The notes beneath the pieces were generated by a model. That model made no database searches. It was not told where the DNA came from and saw only the letters and a list, made by a program, of their open reading frames with translations. Of a DNA stretch of 64,000 nucleotides, positions 1 to 8,890 are shown in pieces. The DNA is taken from contig NZ_JAKNTA010000005.1 in assembly GCF_022288725.1 (NCBI RefSeq), forward strand, positions 64,198 to 128,197, written 5' to 3'. A program made the translations under genes and the position numbers. Source of the stretch: Kitasatospora sp. A2-31 (GTDB lineage Bacteria > Actinomycetota > Actinomycetes > Streptomycetales > Streptomycetaceae). Within the stretch, counting starts at the first letter, position 1. Every line of letters begins with the position of its first letter.

Positions 1-1
1 C

Positions 2-925
2 CGCTGGTGCCGGAAGCCACTGAAGGAGTGGCCCTTTCCGCTGCCCGATGGACTCGTCGCGGAGGACGAGCCGCTGGTCACCGAGGCCGGCCCCACGCAG
101 CTGTGCCTGTCGTTGGCGCTGTCGGCTGGCAACCCCGAACTCGAGGTGGTGCAGAACCGGCTCATGGGCGAGGCCGTTCGGCGATGCCGAGAACAGGGTC
201 TCCAGGCCGCCTATGAGGCTCTTCGGCGACTGTGCGTCCGCGAGCCAATCCTGGACGCCAGGCGTTGGGCCAAGGTCCAGCGGACGGCTGTCCTGGAGCC
301 GGTCATGGACCTCGTCGCCCAGTTCTACCTGCCGGTTCCATCAGCGCTCCAGGTGCACGGGATCTTCGCGGCTTGCAAGTCGTGCTGCGGGCTCATGTCA
401 CCGAGGTCCCGGGGCGGTTGGATCTGCGCGCTCGACCAGTGCCGGCTCGGGGGGACTTGGCGCCGGGTAGGCACACGCTACGCGGCCGACAAGCCGCTTT
501 GGATGCTCCGAACAGCTCTGAGGCTGTACACCCACGGCCCCGGGCTCGCCGAGACCCAGCTCGAAGACGCGCTGCGGATGCCCGGGGTGGTGGCCGTGCT
601 TATGTGGCCGGGCGTCGACCTGGTCGATCTCCTGGTGGTCTTCGCTGACGGCACCTGCTGGGCCATCGACGTCAAGGACCATGCCAACCCCGACCTCCTG
701 GCGGAGGGATTGCACCGCTTTCCGAGAGGGGAACCACTGCCACCGTACCGGCGGGCGATCGTCGCCGTGCCGCAGTATCGCATCGACCGGGCCCACGGGT
801 ATCTGGAGCGAGTGCGAAGCCTCCGGCCGAGGGCCGAGTTCGGATTCGAGGTCCTCTCGGTCGACGACGTCGTCCGGCAGGCCGCCCGTCTCGCGAGCAG
901 GGTGTCCAGGAGCTCACATGCGTAA
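2..925 (+). CDS. pPIWI-RE island restriction-endonuclease-fold protein (5' partial)
   Basis: The frame is open from the first bases and already reads as protein, so the start lies upstream of the window. A four-cysteine cluster (CKSCC followed by CALDQC, about bases 374-445) suggests a zinc-binding element. Near the C-terminus a hydrophobic strand with Asp (626-628) is followed by D-V-K-D (668-679), the D...DxK signature of the restriction-endonuclease fold. The gene overlaps the helicase gene by 8 bases, and the pPIWI-RE gene follows, so this is the nuclease member of the three-gene pPIWI-RE island described by comparative genomics. The inferred role is DNA cleavage in an anti-invader system. 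Identification rests on the combination of motif and neighbours rather than on overall similarity. Confidence 0.8.
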   Translation, partial: RWCRKPLKEWPFPLPDGLVAEDEPLVTEAGPTQLCLSLALSAGNPELEVVQNRLMGEAVRRCREQGLQAAYEALRRLCVREPILDARRWAKVQRTAVLEPVMDLVAQFYLPVPSALQVHGIFAACKSCCGLMSPRSRGGWICALDQCRLGGTWRRVGTRYAADKPLWMLRTALRLYTHGPGLAETQLEDALRMPGVVAVLMWPGVDLVDLLVVFADGTCWAIDVKDHANPDLLAEGLHRFPRGEPLPPYRRAIVAVPQYRIDRAHGYLERVRSLRPRAEFGFEVLSVDDVVRQAARLASRVSRSSHA

Positions 926-3900
926 GTGGACCGCCTGGGCAAAGAAGCTCAAGCTCGCACCCGAGCGCCGTGCTACGCACTGGGACGCATTGGTCTTCGC
1001 ACAGGTGGAGTTGGGCTTGACGGTCTGGCTCGAGCTCGGGGTGGCGGAGCCGCCCGACGGCTTGTGGTGCCTGCTCAGCCGCGACAAGTACGCCCGACTG
1101 CTGAAGGATCCCCTCAGTCCGGAAGGACGCAGGCTTCTCGCCGTCGCCCGCCACTACCTCTGGCCGATGCGCCGCCGCCGAGCGTGGCGCGACGCGCTCA
1201 AGAGGTACTGGGCCGAGCCTGTGTTGAACCGGGCCTTCGAGCGGGAACCCGAGACCGGCCTAGTCCGCCGCAGGACACCCGGCATCGAGCCGGCCCGTCA
1301 CGAACTGTTCGCCCAAACGCTTCTGAAGGCACCCGCCTTCACAGCCGCCCGCTATCGGCCGGCCCCAGCGGGCGATTACCGGGTTCGAAGCGGCGGCCGG
1401 GAGATTCCCCTCCACATCCCCGACACCCTCCCTACGGCCAAGTCCGGTCTCCCCCACTCGCTGGACGGACGGCCGGACGCCGCGCCGGTCGAGCCGCTCT
1501 GGCGCGACCTCAGGAAGACAGCCCGCAAGATCCAGTCCCTTCGCGTCAAGGCCGGCCACGCGGACGAGAAGTGGAGCAAGCGCTTCGACGACCTGAAGAT
1601 CGACGTTTTCGACGCGGTCAGCGGCACGTTCTCCCCAGACCCCAGCCGGCTCACCATCAGCGGCCTTCTGCACATCGTCGGCATGGTCGGAGCCGGAAAA
1701 AGCACGCTGCGCGACATCCTGGCCGTGCACCTCGCGTGGCACAATCGCACCACCCTCATCGTCGTCGGCGACGTGACCGAACAGACCGAACTCGTCCGCT
1801 TCTTCAACTCCCTCGGCGCCCCGGCAGCCGCGGTCCGCGGCGACGGAAACCGCGAAACCCACCTCTTGCGCCTGCACCGCCGACAGTCGGCCGCGCAGCC
1901 TTCCATGCTCGACCACGCCCACCCGGGCTTCGCCGACCTCAGTACCGCGTGCGGCCTTGAAGCCCTGAGACAGGACGACGAGCCCACACCTCTGCCGTAC
2001 CACGACGCCCCCTGCCGAGGCCGCCTGGAACCCGTGGCCGACAACAGCACAGAGGACTCCTCACCCTCCAAGCCGTTCGACTGCCCGCAATGGTGGAACT
2101 GCCAACGCCACCATGCCGCCCGAGAGCTCGCCCACGCAAAGATCTGGGTCGCCACCCCAGCGAGCCTTCTCTACAGCTCCGTACCCGCCCCCATGAACGA
2201 GATCTCCTCGCGATATCTCGAGCCAGCCCTGCTGCGCAGCGACCTGGTCGTGGTTGACGAGGCCGATCGCGTACAGGCATACCTGGACGGGGAGTTCTTC
2301 CCCGCCGGCGTGCTTGCCGGCAAGGGCCTTTCCTCGTGGGTGGACCGAGTCAACCGCAGGGTCAGCAGCAATGTCGCCGAGGACGCACGCATGGCGCTGC
2401 GCATCCCGGACGTGACGATGTTCGTCCAGGCGGTCAGACAGATGCCGGCGATCGTCGACCTGATCTACCTGATGCTCCGCGAAGAAGACCACCTGGTCGG
2501 AAACGTCGACCTCAACTACTTCAACAACTGGCTGCTGCTGAACGACCTGGTCACGACCTGGGAGGAGAACGGGAGCATTCCCGACGCCCCGGACCGGTTC
2601 CGGGCGCAGATCCACGCCTGGCTCGACGCACCGCTCGGCGTCGCGGCCGAGGACATCGACGATGACCTGGTCGAGGAGAGCGAGATCGCGGGGATGGGCC
2701 GTGATCTCACCGCACTCGTGCACGCCCTGGTCAACCTGAGCGCCGAGGAGGCGAGCGGCCAGATCGTGGACTGGCACCACCGCTACCTCCTGGACAGCCG
2801 CAAATGGGAGGAGGAACGCCTCGGAGAGTCCGTCGTGCGGCTGGCCTTCGGACTCCTCGTCACCGTCCTCCAGCACCATCTCGCCCGGGCCACGACCCTG
2901 TGGCCCCGCGTCCAGCGGCTGCTCGGGCTCGACCCCTCCGAGAACGTCTTCGGACAGCGTCCGCCCGAGGATTACCAGCCCTTTGTCCCCGACGCTCCTA
3001 TGGGCAACATCATCGGCTTCCAATACCTACAGGACCGAGGGACAAAGCCACACCAGGCAAGTGCCGAACTGCGGTTCTTCCGGGCGGTCGGCACCGGCCG
3101 CGTCCTCCTGCGCGAACTCGCCAGCCTCCAGGACGCCGACGCCAAACCGAGCCCGAACGTCTTGCTGCTCTCGGGCACCAGCTGGGCCGGCACCTCCCAC
3201 CGCTACCACGTACCTGTGCCCGTCGGAGGGATCCTGCGCGCCCCCGACGATCTCATCCGCAACACCGAATTCTTCCTGAGCCCACAAACTGACCCGCTGA
3301 CCGGAAAACCCATCCCCATGTCGGGACTGCCGCCAGGCCCTGAGCGCGAACGCGCACTCACGGCCATGATGCGAGCACTCGCCACACGGGGGCTTTCCGG
3401 GCTCAGCCCTCTCGAACACGAACGCGACCACGGGATCAAGGACGACCTGCGGCGACGCATCATCCTGCTGGTAGGCAGCTACACCGACAGCTTTCTCGGA
3501 GCGGCAGCCTTGGTACAGGCCCAGCCGGATCTCCACGGCAAGGTTTGCTACCTGGTGCCCGACGACGCCCCAGGCAACACCGGCCAAGTCGGCCCCGAGG
3601 GAACAATCCCCCTGCGCCGCGGGGACGTCAGCTCGTTCGTGGCTACCGGGGCCTGGCTCCTGGTGGCGCCCCTGCAAGCCATCGAGCGCGGGCACAACAT
3701 TCTGAACGAGCGCGGCACTGCCGCCTTCGGCTCCATGTTCGTCATCCCCCGCCCGCACCCGCGACCCGACGACATTCACCTCGCCGTGCAGGCGATCAAT
3801 GCCTACGCAGACCTGCTCTTCGACGACCCCATCTTCCAGAAGGTCCTCGCCAGTGCTGACCGTACGCTCGACGAGAGCGCAGTCCTGGCGCGCCGCTGGA

Positions 3901-4262
3901 TGCGCTCCGAATGGCACCGCCTCCTGCATCGCTACCTCGCTTACAGCCGCCTCGGCGACTCCGACCGGACCGCCCTGTCTTGGGACCTGATCGTGTGCCT
4001 GAACCAGGTCATCGGCCGACTGGTGCGCGGCAACGTACCCGCACGCGTGCACTTCTGCGACCAGGCGTTCGCTCCGGGCACCGTTACTGGCGCAGGTATT
4101 GATACGGCGAGGAACAGCCTCCTCGTCGGGATGCGTGACGCACTCGCGCCCTACTTCACCAAGCAGGAAGACGACCCGGACGCGGCCGAGCGGATCGCCG
4201 ATGCCCTGTATGGGCCGTTCCACAAGGCACTGAGCACGATGCTGACCCACTACGGCCTGTAA
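918..4262 (+). CDS. DinG-like superfamily 2 helicase of the pPIWI-RE island
   Basis: This 1114-residue protein starts at the ATG at 918, which has AGGAG five bases upstream and overlaps the previous stop. Walker A is GMVGAGKST at residues 255-263, and Walker B is DEAD at 447-450. A motif V-like APLQAIERGHN stretch lies near residue 920, and motif VI reads QVIGRLVR at 1030-1037. Four cysteines at 345, 366, 389 and 395 sit between motifs I and II, where XPD/DinG helicases carry an iron-sulphur cluster, so an Fe-S or zinc site is likely. The first 240 residues look like an island-specific N-terminal domain. The expected role is ATP-driven unwinding of nucleic acid for the adjoining pPIWI-RE and nuclease proteins. 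Seventeen bases separate it from the pPIWI-RE gene. Confidence 0.85.
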   Translation: MRKWTAWAKKLKLAPERRATHWDALVFAQVELGLTVWLELGVAEPPDGLWCLLSRDKYARLLKDPLSPEGRRLLAVARHYLWPMRRRRAWRDALKRYWAEPVLNRAFEREPETGLVRRRTPGIEPARHELFAQTLLKAPAFTAARYRPAPAGDYRVRSGGREIPLHIPDTLPTAKSGLPHSLDGRPDAAPVEPLWRDLRKTARKIQSLRVKAGHADEKWSKRFDDLKIDVFDAVSGTFSPDPSRLTISGLLHIVGMVGAGKSTLRDILAVHLAWHNRTTLIVVGDVTEQTELVRFFNSLGAPAAAVRGDGNRETHLLRLHRRQSAAQPSMLDHAHPGFADLSTACGLEALRQDDEPTPLPYHDAPCRGRLEPVADNSTEDSSPSKPFDCPQWWNCQRHHAARELAHAKIWVATPASLLYSSVPAPMNEISSRYLEPALLRSDLVVVDEADRVQAYLDGEFFPAGVLAGKGLSSWVDRVNRRVSSNVAEDARMALRIPDVTMFVQAVRQMPAIVDLIYLMLREEDHLVGNVDLNYFNNWLLLNDLVTTWEENGSIPDAPDRFRAQIHAWLDAPLGVAAEDIDDDLVEESEIAGMGRDLTALVHALVNLSAEEASGQIVDWHHRYLLDSRKWEEERLGESVVRLAFGLLVTVLQHHLARATTLWPRVQRLLGLDPSENVFGQRPPEDYQPFVPDAPMGNIIGFQYLQDRGTKPHQASAELRFFRAVGTGRVLLRELASLQDADAKPSPNVLLLSGTSWAGTSHRYHVPVPVGGILRAPDDLIRNTEFFLSPQTDPLTGKPIPMSGLPPGPERERALTAMMRALATRGLSGLSPLEHERDHGIKDDLRRRIILLVGSYTDSFLGAAALVQAQPDLHGKVCYLVPDDAPGNTGQVGPEGTIPLRRGDVSSFVATGAWLLVAPLQAIERGHNILNERGTAAFGSMFVIPRPHPRPDDIHLAVQAINAYADLLFDDPIFQKVLASADRTLDESAVLARRWMRSEWHRLLHRYLAYSRLGDSDRTALSWDLIVCLNQVIGRLVRGNVPARVHFCDQAFAPGTVTGAGIDTARNSLLVGMRDALAPYFTKQEDDPDAAERIADALYGPFHKALSTMLTHYGL

Positions 4263-4279
4263 ACAAGGAGAGACCCTGT

Positions 4280-7036
4280 ATGGCTACCCGGCCCCAGCTC
4301 CAGACCAGTGAGTTCTCCTTCACCCCTGACCTCGAACGCTTTCCTACCCGCTGGTGGACCGCCGGCATCCCCGCCACCTGGGCACAAGCCCTTCTGCCCT
4401 GCTTCGAAGTACCCGGTAACCCCTACAAGTCACGCATCCCCCTCGGCGCCATCAACAGCGCCCTCCACACGCTCGCCCCGGGCCTGCTGAGCTTCGCCAA
4501 GGACGCCGACCGCAACACCACATCCTGGCTGCTGGCGCCCCGGACCGCAGAGAGATGGCAGGACGAGCCCCGGCTCGCCAGCCCCGAACTCGTCCAGGAC
4601 ATCACAGGGGTCTTCGCGCAGAACAACACCAAGATCAAGAAGGTGGCACCAGACCTGCGTGCCCGCGTCTACGAGGCCATCGACACGACAGCCCCGACCT
4701 GGACACCGCTCGACCTGGCCCCGGCCCTCGGGAGCATCCCCACAGCCGACAACGGCACCGCAGGCCCCACGGGACTGCTCTTCCGCACCGCACCGGACAC
4801 CCTTGCGGCCCTGCTGTGTGGCATCGACTTCACCATGCAGGACCCCCTCGCCGAGACCGCCCGCACTCTCCGCTTCCTCCCTTCACCGACCTGGCAAGGG
4901 GCAGAGGTCGTCTCGTGGCCGCCGATGCCCCACCCTGTCAAGAAGAAGATGTGGTGGTACTCGCTCACGGTCCGCATCACCATGCAGACCATCCTCGGGA
5001 TTCCCCATCCGGTGGTGTACACGCACACAGGAGTCCGGCGCTGGATCACCGAACCGGTGCGCGTCCCGAACAACCAGGCGGTCGGCGTCACCATCAGGCC
5101 AGGAGACACCTGGGTCGAAGGCGCGGGCGAAACCCCGGGGTTCGCCTCATCCGGAATCGTCTACCGCAACGGACTGCGCTGGCGGGGCATCCTCCCCGAT
5201 GTCCTGACCGCCCTCGCCCACCGCGCCGCTCTCCCCACACCCCAGGAACTCATCGACCAGCCGAAGAAGTGGCTCGACGGGAGCAACGGAACCCGCGCCG
5301 GCCTGATCCACCACACCACGCTCAGCACCCCGCACGAAATCGGCGCCGGCCTCATGCCGGTCGACCGCCAGCCCCTCAACCACTGGATCGCCGACCGCTT
5401 CGCTGCCTACGGCCTCAAACTCCAGACTCCCACCGACGGGACGCTGAGCCCGCGGCCTGGCACCCTGCCCAAGCCCCGCAAGAAGCAGGACCTCCATGAA
5501 CGCCGCGCCCGCCTCGCCATGCGCACCGGCGGGGAAGCCACCGTCCATATCCTCCACAGCACCGGATCTGACACACCGTCCATCCGGAGCGAGGACGACA
5601 AGATCGCCGGTCCGGGTGCTGTCGTCGGCGTCGTCCTTGATGACCTCGGCTTCGACGAAACCCACGCAAAGCGCCTTCCAGGCGGCGCACTACGCTTCAC
5701 CGGCGATGGCCTCACCCTCACCATCACCCAGGCACCCCTCGGCAAACTGGCCGCCGCACTTCCCCTTCCCGCCAGCTACTCGAAGCTCAAAGCAGCAGAC
5801 CGCGCCCGCGCCCTCGCCGAAGCCACCGACGCGCGCATCCGAGAAGTGATGGCGACCATGCCCCCGCCTCCCCGCAAGGCTGTCGCCCTTGTCGAGCTCC
5901 CCAACGCGGACCACTACCCCGTCGGCGACCCCAAGGACGCCCTGCGCATCGGCCTCGCCCGCGCCGGCTACCGAGCCCAGTTCTTCACCCCGGTCAAACC
6001 TTTCACGCCCGAGAAAGACCCGGCACAACGCAAGAAGGCCGAGAAGGAGACCTGGGGCCGAATCGCCAGCACCTGGCTCGACGCCCGCCGCCACCTCGGA
6101 GACGTCGTCATTCACCGCCCCCGCCTCAAAGGCCTCCCGGACGACATCCAGTACGTCGGACTCTGGGCCGTCACCGCCAGGAACGGAGGCCGAGGCGGAC
6201 GCCGCTACCTCTGCCCGATCGCCGTCCTCCTTGACCCCATCAAGCAGACCGCCCAGGCATGCGCCCGCGACGTTCCGTGGTGCGACCTCTCAGACTTCGC
6301 ACTCCACCTCCCCGACATCGCCCAGCCCATGCCCTCAGCCTTCAATGACCGCATCGACCCCATCGCCACCTTCCTCCAGGCACTCCTCCAGGACCTCAAC
6401 ACCACAGGCCGGCCAACCCTCCTCCTCACCGATGCGCACAACCTGCGCACGATGGCCCCGGGCCTGCAGAACGCCAAGATCGCTCTCGACAGCGTCACCA
6501 TCGGCAAGGCCGCACCACGCTCCATCGCGCTCTATCCCGGCCTACGCCACGTCCACGTCCGCAGCTGCGGAAGCACCTTCGAAACACCCCAGGCCTATGC
6601 CATCAAGCCCCCCACGGCCGCTCCGGACTCCGAAGACACGACCGAACCACAGCCCCTGCCCGAGTACGGATTCAGTAGCAACGTCTGGCCCGTCCACGGC
6701 TCCACCCGCGTGTTCCACTCCACCGGAGGCAAACCCGGCAGCCGCAGCGATCTGTCCCGCGATGCCTCAACGCTCATCCACCGGATGGTGCACGACCAAC
6801 TCGTCATCGAAGCGCACAAGGCATCCTGGAACCCGCGCCCGCTCGAGTTGGCAGTCGTGGCCTGCCAACCTGCCGACCCGGAACCCCAGATGTGGGCGCA
6901 CCTCGCTCACTACCTGCGCGCCACCGACTACTACGACGCCCTCCTCGCGCTGCCGTACCCGCTCCACCTGGCCAAGAAGCTCGGCGAGTACCTGTTGCCC
7001 CTGGGAGCTGATCCCGAAGAGGACACGGACGAATGA
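4280..7036 (+). CDS. pPIWI-RE protein (Argonaute-like PIWI with RNase H fold)
   Basis: This 918-residue protein has AAGGAG nine bases before its ATG and follows the helicase as the third gene of the operon. The C-terminal third reads as an RNase H-fold PIWI module of the pPIWI-RE family. It has a strand ending in TDAHNLR (Asp718, Arg723), then HVHVRSC with Arg761, then PLELAVVAC with Glu856, and closes with a PxHLAKKLGEYL helix. The Arg and Glu are my best candidates for the R and E that name the family. The N-terminal 500 residues correspond to the family's X-type region and have no motif I recognise. By family knowledge it should bind a guide or nucleic-acid end and direct the helicase and nuclease against foreign DNA. 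A hairpin terminator follows the stop codon. Confidence 0.88.
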   Translation: MATRPQLQTSEFSFTPDLERFPTRWWTAGIPATWAQALLPCFEVPGNPYKSRIPLGAINSALHTLAPGLLSFAKDADRNTTSWLLAPRTAERWQDEPRLASPELVQDITGVFAQNNTKIKKVAPDLRARVYEAIDTTAPTWTPLDLAPALGSIPTADNGTAGPTGLLFRTAPDTLAALLCGIDFTMQDPLAETARTLRFLPSPTWQGAEVVSWPPMPHPVKKKMWWYSLTVRITMQTILGIPHPVVYTHTGVRRWITEPVRVPNNQAVGVTIRPGDTWVEGAGETPGFASSGIVYRNGLRWRGILPDVLTALAHRAALPTPQELIDQPKKWLDGSNGTRAGLIHHTTLSTPHEIGAGLMPVDRQPLNHWIADRFAAYGLKLQTPTDGTLSPRPGTLPKPRKKQDLHERRARLAMRTGGEATVHILHSTGSDTPSIRSEDDKIAGPGAVVGVVLDDLGFDETHAKRLPGGALRFTGDGLTLTITQAPLGKLAAALPLPASYSKLKAADRARALAEATDARIREVMATMPPPPRKAVALVELPNADHYPVGDPKDALRIGLARAGYRAQFFTPVKPFTPEKDPAQRKKAEKETWGRIASTWLDARRHLGDVVIHRPRLKGLPDDIQYVGLWAVTARNGGRGGRRYLCPIAVLLDPIKQTAQACARDVPWCDLSDFALHLPDIAQPMPSAFNDRIDPIATFLQALLQDLNTTGRPTLLLTDAHNLRTMAPGLQNAKIALDSVTIGKAAPRSIALYPGLRHVHVRSCGSTFETPQAYAIKPPTAAPDSEDTTEPQPLPEYGFSSNVWPVHGSTRVFHSTGGKPGSRSDLSRDASTLIHRMVHDQLVIEAHKASWNPRPLELAVVACQPADPEPQMWAHLAHYLRATDYYDALLALPYPLHLAKKLGEYLLPLGADPEEDTDE

Positions 7037-7053
7037 CCCAACCGTCCGACCGT

Positions 7054-7077
7054 CGGCCGCGCTGTTCGGCGCGGCCG
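7054..7077. terminator. hairpin between convergent genes
   Basis: Nine-base perfect arms (7054-7062 and 7069-7077) enclose a six-base loop between the pPIWI-RE stop and the convergent stop at 7088. It probably ends transcription from both sides. Confidence 0.5.
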
Positions 7078-7087
7078 CGGTAGCCGC

Positions 7088-8419
7088 CTAACGCCCTGTG
7101 TCAGAGGCAGCCTGCTCGGCTTCCACCGGCCACTTGATGCCCATGCCGGGGTACTCATTGAAGCCGGGGAACTCCGGGAAGAACCGTCTGCCGAGCTCCG
7201 GGAGCGTCTCCTCGAGGCTGCTCCACCTGTATGGGGCGGCTTCTTGGAGCGCCCGCTCCTCGGTCTCGGTGAGCGCCCTATGCAGCCTCGCGTCGGCAGC
7301 GTTGAGAAGTTCGTACTCAGTGCGGGCGAGCTCAGCCAGGTGGCGGGCGTCCACATCCCGGCTGCGAAAACGATAGGGCAGTCGGCCGCCATGCTTCTCC
7401 GGGTCGCGCTCGTCGCTGTAGATGGTGTCCGGCTCGGGCTGCTTCGGCGTCATCCCATAGTCGAAGTCCAGCCTGTGGATGATCGCCCGGGCCAGGAGCT
7501 CGGCCCGCGTTGCCTGGAGCCACCCGACGGACCTCGAATGAATCAGCTCTCGGACGTCCTGCCCGGCACCATTGGTGACACCCCATAGGGTAAGCACGCT
7601 TCGGTGCTCGCGGCCCGGGCGTACCCGGCGCGTCCGGCCGCTGATCATGACACCCGGATGCTGTCCCACTCCAGGGACCAGGAGAGGGAAGCCGGGCGGC
7701 CTGCAACGGAAGCACTCGGGACGATCCCACAGGATGACGGCGACCAGGGCGCGGGTCAGCCTCTTGCACGTCGCGCAGAGGGTCCAGTCGACCTCGTACG
7801 GGTCCGGCCTCGTATACAGCCGGGCGGCGAGCCGACGGTTCAAGTCTGCCGTTTGCAGATTGGGATTGCTGATCGTCTCCGTCGTGATGGGGCTGGGCTT
7901 GCGGGCCGACGGCAGTGGAATCGCCGGTCGTGTGGTCGGCGGGGCGACGACCTCTGGTTCCGGGGCAGGGGCGGAGCGCGCTGCCTTGCGGAAGAACTTG
8001 TCCTTGAGCCTGCCGAACCGGCTCTTCTTCGATGCCGCGTCCAGCTCGACAAGCACCGGCACGGCCGCCAGCTCGGCACCGGGCACGATGGGTGGAAGCA
8101 GCGCGGCCCCGGCGACGACCATTCCGAACACCTCGGCCGGCGATACCACCCGGATGTCGAACGTCTCGGTGTAGCCACCCTGGGGCATCTCCTCGGGCCG
8201 TAGAAACCCGAGAACTCCGCGAAGCTGGAGAGCACCCTTGACCAAGTCCTCGACCTGGGAGGCCTGCTCGCGGGTGGGGAGCACAAGCGAGCGGTACAGC
8301 TCCCACCCGTATCCGGCATGCTGGTGCACGCGCACGTTCGACGCGGTCCCGGACAGGCCGACCTTGCCCGCGTTTCTGCTGGAGTCAACGACTACATAGA
8401 CCTGTGCCGGGTGACTCAT
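7088..8419 (-). CDS. GIY-YIG-like nuclease-domain protein with a zinc finger
   Basis: This 443-residue protein starts at the ATG at 8419, preceded by GGGAGGG. Residues 7-60 resemble a GIY-YIG fold: VYVVV at 7-11, KVGLSG at 19-24, Arg30 and His32 on the following helix, and Glu57 in a helix where the catalytic glutamate is expected. A proline-rich linker (about 145-185) follows, then a CxxC...CxxC pair (Cys215, 218, 236, 239) that looks like a zinc finger. The C-terminal half is acidic and helical and I do not recognise it. It lies tail-to-tail with the pPIWI-RE operon 51 bases away, so it may be an accessory or a separate defence gene. A T5orf172-type nuclease is the alternative reading. The function is inferred only. 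Confidence 0.55.
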   Translation of the reverse strand: MSHPAQVYVVVDSSRNAGKVGLSGTASNVRVHQHAGYGWELYRSLVLPTREQASQVEDLVKGALQLRGVLGFLRPEEMPQGGYTETFDIRVVSPAEVFGMVVAGAALLPPIVPGAELAAVPVLVELDAASKKSRFGRLKDKFFRKAARSAPAPEPEVVAPPTTRPAIPLPSARKPSPITTETISNPNLQTADLNRRLAARLYTRPDPYEVDWTLCATCKRLTRALVAVILWDRPECFRCRPPGFPLLVPGVGQHPGVMISGRTRRVRPGREHRSVLTLWGVTNGAGQDVRELIHSRSVGWLQATRAELLARAIIHRLDFDYGMTPKQPEPDTIYSDERDPEKHGGRLPYRFRSRDVDARHLAELARTEYELLNAADARLHRALTETEERALQEAAPYRWSSLEETLPELGRRFFPEFPGFNEYPGMGIKWPVEAEQAASDTGR

Positions 8420-8573
8420 TGTTTCCCTCCCACCGACCTCCCGGACCAGACAGACCATGCTCTCAGTGCGCGCTGACACTGAACCGTGTTCCTCGCACAA
8501 CCGATCAGCGGGAGCTCGCCACCGAAGAACCGCGGTGTCTCCGCAGTCTCCGCGTCACCCGTTGGGCGTGTAC

Positions 8574-8592
8574 GGGACTTCGTGTAAGTCCC
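8574..8592. repeat. hairpin at the edge of the IS256 relic
   Basis: Seven-base arms (8574-8580 and 8586-8592) with a five-base loop lie just beyond the stop of the IS256-type transposase fragment. This may be what remains of the element's terminal repeat. The opposite end was not found. Confidence 0.3.
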
Positions 8593-8598
8593 CTTTAC

Positions 8599-8800
8599 TT
8601 ATTGGATGCTGAGCCGGTCCTCGAAGAAGAGTGAGAACTGGTTCAGTGCCTCCTTCCAGTGTGCGGCGACGTCGTTCACGTCGCGTGCCTTGGGGTTGAT
8701 CAGCTCCCGGACCGCGAGGTAGAGGACCGTCAATGCGGCCTGCTCGGACGGGAAATGGCCACGGTTGCGGGTGGCCTTGCTGACAGACGGTCCGCCGGTC
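8599..8800 (-). pseudogene. IS256-family (Mutator-type) transposase, C-terminal relic
   Basis: The last 55 or so codons before the stop at 8599 match the C-terminus of IS256-family transposases. They read TRNRGHFPSEQAAL, then VLYLAVREL, then a W-KEALNQF helix and a final FFEDRLS. No catalytic DDE region is present upstream, because the IS110 element begins about 90 bases further right. The fragment appears to have been truncated by later insertion or deletion. Confidence 0.75.
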
Positions 8801-8890
8801 CGGCAGCACGGCGATCGCCGGAGCACTCCCGGCGACATCACGGCACTCGCGCCAAGGTGAGCAGCGGTCCCTCCTGTCGACGGTGGCACG

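Noticed and set aside
681..917. In-frame extension of the helicase gene upstream of 918
   Set aside because: The extension overlaps the nuclease gene in another frame and lacks coding character. The ATG at 918 has a good ribosome-binding site.
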